Assembly: GCA_944371545.1 (NCBI GenBank)
Contig: CALVXT010000016.1
Coordinates: 1-12,805, forward strand
Direction: 5' to 3'
Length of the DNA: 12,805 bases
From: an uncultured Bacilli bacterium
GTDB lineage: Bacteria > Bacillota_I > Bacilli_A > RF39 > UBA660
The notes under the pieces were generated by a model. That model had not been told where the DNA came from and ran no database searches. It saw only the letters and a program-made list of their open reading frames with translations. Positions 5,784 to 12,805 of the stretch are shown here, piece by piece. The first letter of the stretch is position 1. Each line of letters begins with the position of its first letter. The translations under genes were made by a program, and so were the position numbers.

Positions 5784-7045
5784 CAAGCCTCACCTTCTTC
5801 CAAAATATAACAATAAGTAAACTCTAATTTTTTTGCTAAGGTTTGCAAATCTTGAATCGTTACTTTAGGAATTTCTTCATAGTATTCTTCATTAAGTGCA
5901 TTACCAAAAACTTCATGAAAATAATACGTATCAATTAATCCATAAATATCATCTTCACGAATTTTTAAATCAGCTAAAAACTTTTCTTTTTGTTGTTCAA
6001 AATACTCTTTTTCTATATCGCCTTTAAGCATTTCTTTCATAGCTTTAACAATCATCGTTTTAGCTTTTTTAACTTCTTTTTTGCTTAAGCCAACATAAAC
6101 CATTCCAAAAGAATTATTATAATTTAAATAAAATCCACAATAATAACATAAAGAATTATCGGTACGCAAATACTTTGTAAGCTTATCCGTCATATTAGCG
6201 GCACCCAAAATTCTCGAAAATATTGGGCCAACAAAATTTTTCTCATAGGTAGTAAGTTCTTTAAATTGATAATAACATAAAAGTTGCGTTTGACTATAAG
6301 TGCTTGCAACCTTTTCTTCGTTATAAGAATGAATAGGATTTACAACTGTTCCAGGAATATTTTCTAAAGCAATTGAAGGTTTATAAAAAAGATTTTGAAT
6401 TTTTTTTACCAAAGCATCCATTTCCAAATCTCCAATAATCAATATTTCACAATGAGCATCTTGAAACATTTTTTGATATTCTAAAACTAAATCTTCAGAT
6501 GTAACTTGCTCAAGTTCTTCATGAGTTCCTAAAGCTCTTTTTCCACTTACACTATCTTTAAAAATTCTTTGTAAACTATCTGTTCGTGCAAAAGAAAAAG
6601 GTCGTTCTTTATATTGATCTAAAGATGCATGTATTCGTTCTTTTAAAATTGCTACTGAACGATTATCAAAATTTCCATTTTTAATATGTGGATGAAGTAA
6701 AACTTCAAATAAAAAACCAATAACATCATTCAAATAAGATTTTTCTTTTACAAATTTAGGATGTAAAAAATCTAAAGCAAAAGAGACAATATGATTATAC
6801 CCAACTCGAAAAACATCATTTGTAAAACTCAAATTATAAAGTTCTTCTAAAGCAATAATCATTTCTCGCTTTGTAGGATATTTTAAAGAAGTATATTGCA
6901 TAGCTGCAGCCAACAAATTTCTTCGACTTAAATTAATATTTCGAACATCTTCCCGAAAGCGGACTTCAATATAACAATTTTTAAATTTATCTGTTTGAAT
7001 CGTATAAATATCATAACTATCTAAATTGTATTTTTTATACTTCAT
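5783..7045 (-). CDS. M16 family protein lacking HxxEH (YmfF-like)
   Basis: This 420-residue M16-fold protein lacks the HxxEH zinc motif. The expected region reads AAAMQYTSLKYPTKREMII, followed by LEELYNLSF, the pattern of the non-catalytic YmfF-like partner. In the C-terminal half RTDNSLCYYCGFYLNYN is the usual M16 segment (R-x-x-x-S/G-x-x-Y). Its ATG lies inside the last codons of the upstream dGTPase-like gene (11-base overlap), with GGAGG at 7052-7056. Its TGA overlaps the ATG of the active partner. Tight overlap supports coupled translation and a complex of the two proteins. The partner role is inference from the family. Confidence 0.88.
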   Translation of the reverse strand: MKYKKYNLDSYDIYTIQTDKFKNCYIEVRFREDVRNINLSRRNLLAAAMQYTSLKYPTKREMIIALEELYNLSFTNDVFRVGYNHIVSFALDFLHPKFVKEKSYLNDVIGFLFEVLLHPHIKNGNFDNRSVAILKERIHASLDQYKERPFSFARTDSLQRIFKDSVSGKRALGTHEELEQVTSEDLVLEYQKMFQDAHCEILIIGDLEMDALVKKIQNLFYKPSIALENIPGTVVNPIHSYNEEKVASTYSQTQLLCYYQFKELTTYEKNFVGPIFSRILGAANMTDKLTKYLRTDNSLCYYCGFYLNYNNSFGMVYVGLSKKEVKKAKTMIVKAMKEMLKGDIEKEYFEQQKEKFLADLKIREDDIYGLIDTYYFHEVFGNALNEEYYEEIPKVTIQDLQTLAKKLEFTYCYILEEGEA

Positions 7046-8201
7046 GAGACGCCTCCATAATCTTAGTATGGTTTAAATTTTGATTTTTACACTCATGATA
7101 ACATGTAACAAAATAATCATCCGTCATCCCTGCTAAAAAATCTAAAACCATTCTTTTTTTCGAAGTAGAACATATATATTTTTCCTTTTTAAAATCCAAA
7201 AAATTCTTATAGATTTTTGATTCTTTATTTTCCTTCTCTAAATCTTCCAAAAAAAACTTAAAATTAACAGAAAACATTTCTGTAATATATGCCCTCTCTT
7301 CTTTAGACAAAGCTTTATCATAAAGATTTTGATAATTAAATTTTTTTAAAGAAACAATAGCTTCATAAACTTTCTTACTTAATTTAATATAAGGCTTTCC
7401 TAAACTATTTTTTATAATATCTAAAATAATTGTATTGACAATATCTCGATTTTTAGTTCCCAAAACCTCTCGAATTTCTTTTGGAATATCTTCTTTCTGA
7501 AACAACCCAAGCATACATGCATCTTCAATATCCCGTCCTAAATAAGCAATAATATCACTAATACGCACAACACATCCTTCTAAAGTCATAGGAACCAATG
7601 TTTTTACACTTTCTTTATCCACATAGGTATTATGATATTCTTCTAAAAATTCTTCTTTACTTTTCTTTTTAGGATGATACTCGCCAGAAACAAATTCTCC
7701 ATTATGACACATAATCGCATCTAAAACTTGCAAAGTTAAATTACATCCTTCTCCTCCACGTTCAAGTTCCATTAATACACGAACACTTTCAACATTATGA
7801 TGAAAATATCCCTCACCATTTTCTAAACTTATTTGATTTAAAACAGCCTCACCAAAATGACCAAAAGGAACATGGCCTAAATCATGTCCAAGACCAGCAG
7901 CCTCAATTAAATCTTCATTAAGTCCTAATGCCCTACCAATTGTACGTGCAATCTTACTAACATATTGAACATGTAGCATTCGTTTTGTAATGTGATCATT
8001 ATTCTTCATAGAGTATACTTGAGTTTTATCACTATATCTGACATACGCATAAGTATAAAGTATCCGATCAATATCTCGAAAAAAAGGACTTCGTAAATCT
8101 TCTTCTTCATCAGTAAAACGAACTGCTTCTTTATCTAAACAAGCATAAGGACTAAGACCATAATTATGTCTTTCCATATTCTTTTCTAACAAGTTTTCCA
8201 A
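7035..8201 (-). CDS. HD-domain dGTP triphosphohydrolase-like protein
   Basis: This 388-residue protein has the HD signature of the dGTPase family: RMLHVQYV (His77), GLGHDLGHVPFGHFGE (His106, Asp107, with His110 and His115) and a later ISDIIAYLGRDIEDA segment carrying the last metal-ligand Asp. Family enzymes cleave dGTP or other dNTPs to nucleoside and triphosphate; activity may be allosterically controlled. The start is a TTG at 8199-8201 with GGAGG at 8210-8214 eight bases upstream. A longer in-frame GTG at 8246 has no ribosome binding site, and an ATG at 8216 overlaps the GGAGG. It is the first gene of an operon with the two M16 genes, which overlap one after the other. I found no convincing promoter. 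Confidence 0.9.
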   Translation of the reverse strand: MENLLEKNMERHNYGLSPYACLDKEAVRFTDEEEDLRSPFFRDIDRILYTYAYVRYSDKTQVYSMKNNDHITKRMLHVQYVSKIARTIGRALGLNEDLIEAAGLGHDLGHVPFGHFGEAVLNQISLENGEGYFHHNVESVRVLMELERGGEGCNLTLQVLDAIMCHNGEFVSGEYHPKKKSKEEFLEEYHNTYVDKESVKTLVPMTLEGCVVRISDIIAYLGRDIEDACMLGLFQKEDIPKEIREVLGTKNRDIVNTIILDIIKNSLGKPYIKLSKKVYEAIVSLKKFNYQNLYDKALSKEERAYITEMFSVNFKFFLEDLEKENKESKIYKNFLDFKKEKYICSTSKKRMVLDFLAGMTDDYFVTCYHECKNQNLNHTKIMEASHEV

Positions 8202-8206
8202 TTTTA

Positions 8207-8260
8207 CTACCTCCATATCAAAATGGTAACATATATTTGTTCGCACCGCAAGAAGAACAA
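8207..8260 (-). CDS. Possible 17-residue leader ORF before the dGTPase gene
   Basis: A TTG at 8258-8260 is preceded by GGAG (8266-8269) and AAAAGGAG (8271-8278) and opens a 17-codon frame rich in hydrophobic residues (FFLRCEQIYVTILIWR). Its TAG stop lies between the GGAGG and TTG of the dGTPase gene, a geometry that would allow translational coupling. It is not supported by any homology I know. Confidence 0.2.
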   Translation of the reverse strand: MFFLRCEQIYVTILIWR

Positions 8261-8350
8261 AGATACTCCACTCCTTTTATGACATATATAAATAGTTTTG
8301 ATTATTAAAATTTTCAAAAATTACAATCAGATAACTTCATTTTTAATTAT

Positions 8351-8380
8351 TTCAAACGATTTTGTATTTCATGATATAAT
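8351..8380 (+). promoter_or_regulatory. Extended -10 promoter of the HAD nucleotidase gene
   Basis: TGA-TATAAT (8372-8380) is a consensus extended -10, with a weak TTCAAA -35 (8351-8356) at 18 bases. Transcription would start near 8387, just before the TGGAG ribosome binding site. The same TGA-TA(T/C)AAT form occurs at the HIT gene. Confidence 0.78.
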
Positions 8381-8403
8381 AAAAATGAAATGGAGAAAAA
8401 AAT

Positions 8404-9000
8404 ATGAAAAAAAAGAAAATTTTATTATTAGATGTCGATGAAGTAATAGTTTTCTCAGGATTCTTACCTTTAATCAATGAATTTTTACATACAAATTACA
8501 AAATCGATGACTTTACAGATTACTATATTGATGAAGTTGCAATTCCTAAAGAAAGATTTGAAGAATTTAAAGCTTTTAAACAAGGAAAAAGTCTTTATAA
8601 AAACGCCGAACCATTACCTCATGCAATTGAAACAATAAAAAAATTAAATGAAGTTTATGATATCTATCTTTGCAGCGACTGTATAGACCCATTTGATATA
8701 GAGTACTCAGGTGAAGTTTTCAAAGATAAATTTCATCTATTAAGAAAACTTCTTCCTTTTATACCTCCTAAAAAATTCATTTTTACAGGAAGCAAACATC
8801 TATTCAAAGCCGATATTCAAATAGACGATCGAATAAGCAATTTTGATGAAGATATTAAAGCCAAAATTTTATTTCCATCCTATCATAATAAGAACATAAC
8901 AGAAAAAGAACTTCAAGAAAAAAATATCCTCAGAGCAGGATATGATTGGCAAAACGGATGGATAGAAATCGAAAAAATTCTATTAATAGACAACAAATAA
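8404..9000 (+). CDS. HAD-family 5'(3')-nucleotidase-like phosphatase
   Basis: This 198-residue protein has HAD motifs: I is LLLDVDEVI (Asp10 nucleophile, Asp12 acid/base), II is LCSDC with Ser91, III is a lysine around GSKHLFKAD (Lys131 or Lys135), IV is IDDR (Asp141, Asp142). The DxDxV first motif, size, and the segment GYDWQNGW near the C-terminus resemble the 5'-nucleotidase NT5C (deoxyribonucleotidase) type of bacteria and phages. The expected reaction is removal of phosphate from (deoxy)nucleoside monophosphates; the substrate is not certain. TGGAG at 8391-8395 precedes the ATG by eight bases. It is divergent from the dGTPase-like gene across about 200 bases and directly abuts the FAD-Rieske gene tail-to-tail. 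Confidence 0.85.
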   Translation: MKKKKILLLDVDEVIVFSGFLPLINEFLHTNYKIDDFTDYYIDEVAIPKERFEEFKAFKQGKSLYKNAEPLPHAIETIKKLNEVYDIYLCSDCIDPFDIEYSGEVFKDKFHLLRKLLPFIPPKKFIFTGSKHLFKADIQIDDRISNFDEDIKAKILFPSYHNKNITEKELQEKNILRAGYDWQNGWIEIEKILLIDNK

Positions 9001-10398
9001 TTATTTTTTAAAAGAAATATCTAAATTGCTTGGTCCTTCAATACATTTTCCATCAATTGAAAATCTTGAACCATGACACAAACAATCCCAAGTTTTTTCT
9101 AATGGATTAAATACCAACCCACATTTCATATGTGGGCATTGATTAAGAACAATATGTTCTTTTTTATTTTCATCAATATAAATAGCCACATCTTGATTAT
9201 CAATTTTTTTATAAATAACCTCTTGATTATTTACATTGTTTTTAGTACTTTTTACAATAGCTTCAATGGTACAAAAAGAATCTGTTAACAATCTTTCAAA
9301 CTTTAATTTTCGATAAGGAGCAAACAAAGAAATATAAGGATTATGCTTCTCAAGTAAAATATCTTTAATAACTACACTTCCAATCGTCGCATTAGAAAAT
9401 CCCCATGTTCCATATCCTCCTAAAAATAAAAAAGAATCATCCTGCTTATTAAGTGAACCAATAAAAGGAATATAGTCATTGGTAATTACATCTTTGTTTG
9501 TCCATTCATAATCCCAAGAAGAAAACTTTTCAAATCTTTCCTTTAAAAAACTTCTTTTACTCGCCGTCTCTGAATGAAACAAATAAATCAAATAATCTTG
9601 ATAATATCTTAAAGAAACTACTGACTCATCTATATTGATGGCATTCACATGAGACGGATTATCCTCTTTTCTTGCCACAACATAAGAAGTTTCTACATGA
9701 TTTTTAAAAGGAAAAAGAAAAGGCTTTAAAAAATATGGATAATGTGTTGCTAAAACAATTTTCTTTGCTCTTATCGTATAACCATTTATCAAAACTTCAT
9801 AAAAAGAATCTTTTTTAACAATTTTTTCTACTTTAGAATTTTCAAAAATATGTTCTTTTAAAAGCTTTTTTAATCCTTGAATATATTTTAAAGGATGAAA
9901 CGTATAAGAATCTTCTATTTTTAAAGCAGGTTTACCCTGAAAACGGGTTTTAACAACCTTAACTTGATTTTTTAATAAAAAATCATATTCTTTTTGAAGA
10001 CGTTCAAAATTCTCTTCTTGAGTACAAAATAAATAAGATGGCGAACTTTCTAAATCACAAAGAATCTTTTCTTCTTTAATAATTTTTTGAAGAAGAAAAA
10101 CACCATCTCTCTCAGCCTGTAAATACCTAGAAGCTATATCCTCTCCATGGAATTTTCGAATTTTTTCAAGTAAACTTCCTTGTAAATACGTAATTTTTGC
10201 CGTACTCTTTGAAGTTACTCCATAACCACAAAGTCCTCTTTCAACTAAAATAGTTTTTAAAGAATAATTTTTTAACTGACACAAAACCGATAATCCACTA
10301 ACCCCACCACCTATAATTAAAACATCTACATTCATATTTTTAGAAACAGGATTTAAAGATGTACTTTGGATATCTTGCCAAATACTCATACTTTTCAT
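9001..10398 (-). CDS. FAD-dependent oxidoreductase with C-terminal Rieske domain
   Basis: This 465-residue protein starts with a DAO-type FAD-binding domain: VDVLIIGGGVSGLS with the GGGVSG loop at 30-35 and the acidic end of strand 2 in LVERG (Glu53). The C-terminal 80 residues form a Rieske [2Fe-2S] domain. CPHMKC and CLCHGS supply Cys421, His423, Cys439 and His442 as cluster ligands, with Cys426 and Cys441 placed as the usual disulfide pair. The architecture resembles Bacillus YhfW. The substrate is unknown. The ATG at 10398 is preferred because homologues begin with an SIW segment close to the start and GGTGATG lies upstream; a longer start at 10443 directly follows the feoB stop. It is the third gene after feoA-feoB. 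Its iron-sulfur cluster fits the iron-uptake context, but a functional link is inference. Confidence 0.88.
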   Translation of the reverse strand: MKSMSIWQDIQSTSLNPVSKNMNVDVLIIGGGVSGLSVLCQLKNYSLKTILVERGLCGYGVTSKSTAKITYLQGSLLEKIRKFHGEDIASRYLQAERDGVFLLQKIIKEEKILCDLESSPSYLFCTQEENFERLQKEYDFLLKNQVKVVKTRFQGKPALKIEDSYTFHPLKYIQGLKKLLKEHIFENSKVEKIVKKDSFYEVLINGYTIRAKKIVLATHYPYFLKPFLFPFKNHVETSYVVARKEDNPSHVNAINIDESVVSLRYYQDYLIYLFHSETASKRSFLKERFEKFSSWDYEWTNKDVITNDYIPFIGSLNKQDDSFLFLGGYGTWGFSNATIGSVVIKDILLEKHNPYISLFAPYRKLKFERLLTDSFCTIEAIVKSTKNNVNNQEVIYKKIDNQDVAIYIDENKKEHIVLNQCPHMKCGLVFNPLEKTWDCLCHGSRFSIDGKCIEGPSNLDISFKK

Positions 10399-10443
10399 GT
10401 CATCACCATCTATAGTATGAAAAGAAAAAATTTTTTTAAACAT

Positions 10444-12411
10444 CTAAAAGAGCAAATTCATAAGAAAACATAAACAAACACCGATAAATGTTGGAAGAAC
10501 GAAAGCTAAAATTGTATAAAACCAACTATTGGTTTCTTTTTTTATAGTCAAAAGAGTTGTTGCACAAGGAAAGTGGCATAAAGAAAAAATCAAAAAATTT
10601 AATGCTGTTAAAATCGTCCAATGATTAAGCAAAAAAACTTGTTTTAAACTATCTAAAGATTCATAAGAAGTAAGAACAGACCCACCACTATACAAAAGAA
10701 GGAGTATGGGAATTACAATCTCATTCGCGGGAAGCCCTAACAAAAATGCTAAAAGAATCGCTCCATCTAACCCAATAAGTAAGCCAAATGGTTCAAAAAA
10801 ATTTCGTAAATACGTTAAAATAGAAAAGTCATGAATCGTTACATTAGCTAAAAAATAAATAAGTAACCCGGCTGGAAAAGAAACAATCATCGCTCTTTTT
10901 AACACATGTAAAGCTTTTTCTTTTATAGAAAAATAAATAGTTTTAAAAATTTTAGGTTTTCGAAAAGACGGTAATTCTAAAATAAAAATAGGTTTTTCAT
11001 TTTTTAAAATAAAGAAATTAAGAAAATAGGTAACAAGAAAAGTTAAAAGAATTCCTAAAACAATAACCAAAGATAGAATAAAAGCTGAATAAAGACTTCC
11101 TAAAAAAGAAGTATTTTGTACAAAAAACATTCCAATAATAGCAATCATAGCTGGAAATCTTCCATTACAAGGCATAAAAACATTAGTTAAAATAGACAAA
11201 ATTCGCATTTTTTTAGATTCCATAATTCTGGTACCCGTAACCCCTACTGCATTACATCCAAGCCCCATACACATCGTTAAACTTTGCTTACCACAGGAGC
11301 CACACTTAGCAAAAGGTTGATCTAAATTAAAGGCAATACGCGGTAAAAGTCCATAATCTTCTAATAAAGAAAACAATGGAAAAAAAATAAGCATAGGCGG
11401 TAACATTACCGATACAACCCAATAAAGCGTTCTATATCCACCATAAATTAAGGGATTCAGTAAAAACTCAGGTAAAAAAGATAAAAGAGAATATAACGGT
11501 TCTTCCAAAAATTCAAAAAAATCAAACAACATACTAGAAGGAATATTCGAAAAATAAATAGTCAACCATAATATTCCAAAAAGTAAAAGCAACATAATCG
11601 GAAAACTTGTCCAACGATTAGAAAACAAAGTATTCCAAATTTTATCTTCTTTTTTTTCTCTTTCTTCTTTTCTTTCAATAACATTTTCTAAGACTTTTAA
11701 AGCATTTTCATGATAACTTTCTCTTATCATTGCTTTAGAAATCATTTTTTGATAAAAAGATAAAACCTTTTTCTTTTCTAAAGAAATCTCTTCTTTACTC
11801 CACTCTGGATCAACCAAATATTTTATAGCTTTACCTTTCTTTATAATTGAAGTATCTTTTAGAAAAAAAGTACAAAATCTTTCAATAACAGGTTTATGAG
11901 AAATAGAAAAAGGATTTTTACATGAATAATGATTCATTTGTTCTAAAATTTCTTCTAACCCTACCCCTTCTTTAGCGCTCGTCAAAATAACTGGAATACC
12001 TAATCTCTTTTCTAAAAGTTCTTTATCAATCAAAATATTTCTTTTTCTTGCCTCATCCATCAAATTTAAACACACAAGTACTTCTTCTTGAACATCCATC
12101 ACTTCCAATAAGATTTCCATACTTCGTTCTAAATTTGTCGCATCAGCAACGACAATCGCTAGATCATAATCTTCTCCTAAAATATAATCACTAGCAATTT
12201 TTTCTTCAGCACTTTCACACATTAAAGAATAAGTTCCAGGTAAATCGACAAGCTCCCATAAAGTATCTTGATAAACAAATTCCCCCACTTCATTAGAAAC
12301 AGTTTTACCAGTCCAGTTTCCAGTGTGTTGTAAAGAACCAGTTAAACTATTAAAAATTGAAGACTTCCCAACATTCGGATTTCCAATTAAACAAGCTTTT
12401 CTTTTTTTCAT
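10444..12411 (-). CDS. feoB: Ferrous iron transporter FeoB
   Basis: This 655-residue protein is the FeoB Fe(II) transporter. The N-terminal G domain has GNPNVGKS (10-17), GNWTGKTV (31-38), DLPG (56-59), NLMD (116-119) and TSAKEG (144-149). A helical spacer follows to about 260. The membrane part begins near 271 with several hydrophobic segments and two Gate domains. The first contains CGSCGKQSLTMCMGLGCNAVGVTGTRIMES (370-399, split by conserved cysteines) and NVFMPCNGRFP (410-420); the second contains LLGLPANEIVIP. The G domain drives or gates ferrous iron import across the membrane. The ATG overlaps the feoA TGA by four bases (ATGA) with GAGGTGA upstream. The length is within the Gram-positive range. 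Neighbours feoA and the FAD-Rieske gene make a three-gene unit. Confidence 0.97.
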   Translation of the reverse strand: MKKRKACLIGNPNVGKSSIFNSLTGSLQHTGNWTGKTVSNEVGEFVYQDTLWELVDLPGTYSLMCESAEEKIASDYILGEDYDLAIVVADATNLERSMEILLEVMDVQEEVLVCLNLMDEARKRNILIDKELLEKRLGIPVILTSAKEGVGLEEILEQMNHYSCKNPFSISHKPVIERFCTFFLKDTSIIKKGKAIKYLVDPEWSKEEISLEKKKVLSFYQKMISKAMIRESYHENALKVLENVIERKEEREKKEDKIWNTLFSNRWTSFPIMLLLLFGILWLTIYFSNIPSSMLFDFFEFLEEPLYSLLSFLPEFLLNPLIYGGYRTLYWVVSVMLPPMLIFFPLFSLLEDYGLLPRIAFNLDQPFAKCGSCGKQSLTMCMGLGCNAVGVTGTRIMESKKMRILSILTNVFMPCNGRFPAMIAIIGMFFVQNTSFLGSLYSAFILSLVIVLGILLTFLVTYFLNFFILKNEKPIFILELPSFRKPKIFKTIYFSIKEKALHVLKRAMIVSFPAGLLIYFLANVTIHDFSILTYLRNFFEPFGLLIGLDGAILLAFLLGLPANEIVIPILLLLYSGGSVLTSYESLDSLKQVFLLNHWTILTALNFLIFSLCHFPCATTLLTIKKETNSWFYTILAFVLPTFIGVCLCFLMNLLF

Positions 12412-12629
12412 ATAGTCACCTCAATAGAATCTGCATCTTCTTTTCGAATAGCAAAGACACATCCCTTTATTTGATAAGCAATTGGACTATGAAGAGGACT
12501 TACAAATTTACAAAGAATCTCTTCTCCACATATTACACCTAAATGGAAAAGCTTAGCTTGTTTTTGCTCATCTAAATGAATAGCCGCTATTCGTGCTTTT
12601 TCTCCAATTTTTAATTCACTACACTTCAT
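12408..12629 (-). CDS. feoA: Ferrous iron transport protein FeoA
   Basis: This 73-residue protein is a small SH3-like FeoA domain: a start SELKIGEKARIAAI, then LFHLGVICGEEI (the LG..pGe-I turn), and a C-terminal strand with FAIRKEDADSIEV. FeoA is a cytosolic partner of FeoB needed for Fe(II) uptake. The ATG at 12629 is chosen because AAAGG (12640-12644) stands about ten bases before it; the in-frame ATG at 12638 is only one base away from that site. It overlaps feoB by four bases. The leader contains a dyad that covers the ribosome binding site, suggesting control by an iron or metal regulator or by RNA structure. Confidence 0.93.
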   Translation of the reverse strand: MKCSELKIGEKARIAAIHLDEQKQAKLFHLGVICGEEILCKFVSPLHSPIAYQIKGCVFAIRKEDADSIEVTI

Positions 12630-12637
12630 ATTAAACA

Positions 12638-12657
12638 TACCTTTCTAAGGTAGTATA
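12638..12657 (-). promoter_or_regulatory. feoAB -10 and overlapping dyad
   Basis: On the minus strand TATACT (12652-12657) is a likely -10; no good -35 is visible at 17 bases. Directly downstream TACCTT-AGA-AAGGTA (12638-12652) is a perfect 6+6 dyad with a three-base centre that covers the start region and the AAAGG ribosome binding site. This could be a repressor site of the Fur/DtxR type or a small hairpin; it matches neither consensus well. Confidence 0.45.
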
Positions 12658-12738
12658 TGAAAAAAGAAATTTAGGAGTTAATACGAAAAAAATCACTTTA
12701 AAAAAAGGAAATCGCAGATTTTATTTGCATATATAGTT

Positions 12739-12757
12739 AGAAGAATAAAAATCTTCT
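12739..12757 (+). other. Small hairpin before the last gene
   Basis: AGAAGA (12739-12744) and TCTTCT (12752-12757) are perfect inverted repeats around a seven-base A-rich loop, just upstream of the AAAGGAGG at 12761-12768. The intergenic stretch from 12658 to 12738 is A-rich and shows no convincing plus-strand promoter. Confidence 0.4.
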
Positions 12758-12775
12758 TAGAAAGGAGGAACTCTT

Positions 12776-12805
12776 ATAAATTCTTTAAGTTCTGATTTAA
12801 TTTTT
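12776..12805 (+). CDS. 5' end of a gene with an apparent ATA start (partial)
   Basis: AAAGGAGG (12761-12768) is a near-perfect Shine-Dalgarno sequence. Seven bases after it the frame reads ATA then codons for NSLSSDLIF, open to the window end. ATT two bases on is followed by a stop two codons later (ATT CTT TAA), and no ATG, GTG or TTG fits the spacing. The product cannot be told from ten codons. It is divergent from feoA. It could be a real AUA-started gene, a gene with a mutated start, or a sequence error. Confidence 0.4.
   Translation, partial: MNSLSSDLIF

Noticed and set aside
8988..9010. AAATAATTATTT palindrome at the junction of the HAD and FAD-Rieske genes as a terminator
   Set aside because: The stem is short, all A/T and has no loop, so it would not be stable.
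10410..10443. A7/T6 palindrome between feoB and the FAD gene as a terminator
   Set aside because: It is a pure A/T stem with almost no loop and sits at the start of the longer frame of the downstream gene; an internal terminator is not supported.
12357..12542. Plus-strand open frame of 61 codons
   Set aside because: It is antisense to the feoA-feoB junction, without start signal or recognisable content.
1..12805. Mycoplasma-type genetic code (TGA as Trp)
   Set aside because: TGA ends feoA and the first M16 gene exactly at their overlaps with the next ATG, and Trp residues occur in normal frames without TGA read-through.
1..12805. CRISPR array, insertion sequence, tRNA or rRNA
   Set aside because: I saw no regularly spaced repeats, transposase, terminal inverted repeats, tRNA cloverleaf or rRNA-like sequence.

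Overview
The window is AT-rich, with dense, mostly minus-strand genes, short intergenic gaps, Shine-Dalgarno sequences of the AGGAGG type and intrinsic terminators. This points to a low-GC Gram-positive bacterium of the class Bacilli or its gut relatives (Erysipelotrichia/RF39-like lineages). Two spore genes, spoVIF and cotE, are recognisable by family, so the organism is probably a spore former or descends from one. TGA is used as a stop at the ends of feoA and of the first M16 gene, so the Mycoplasma code (TGA = Trp) does not apply. I see no mobile element, CRISPR array, tRNA or rRNA. The window is mostly housekeeping.

Left part (1-980): a minus-strand spoVIF with a strong terminator, then two small XRE-type HTH regulators transcribed divergently from a roughly 125-base region holding a good sigma-A promoter and a dyad. 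The plus-strand HTH gene runs tail-to-tail into der through a symmetric hairpin that contains both stop codons.

Centre (973-4506): der (ribosome-assembly GTPase), an orphan Cys-rich type IV pilin-like protein, the rpsP-khpA pair (ribosomal protein S16 and a KH RNA-binding protein) with a near-consensus promoter set inside a palindrome, and cotE (spore coat morphogenesis). cotE is divergent from a HIT-family hydrolase; a sigma-E-like cotE promoter overlaps the HIT -10.

Right-centre (4503-9000): a minus-strand operon of an HD-domain dGTPase-like phosphohydrolase followed by two overlapping M16 peptidase-family genes, the first without and the second with the HxxEH zinc motif (a YmfF/YmfH-like pair). 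A divergent HAD-family 5'-nucleotidase-like gene follows on the plus strand. An HD dNTPase and a deoxynucleotidase-like HAD as divergent neighbours suggest a nucleotide-pool theme.

Right part (9001-12805): a minus-strand iron operon, feoA-feoB, followed by a FAD oxidoreductase with a C-terminal Rieske [2Fe-2S] domain. A 15-base dyad overlaps the feoA -10 edge and ribosome binding site. The window ends in what looks like the first codons of a plus-strand gene that has an ideal ribosome binding site but no ATG, GTG or TTG, only ATA.

I did not find a clearly new multi-gene system. The best leads are the apparent AUA start, the Cys-repeat orphan pilin, the overlapping cotE/HIT promoters and the palindrome-embedded rpsP promoter.
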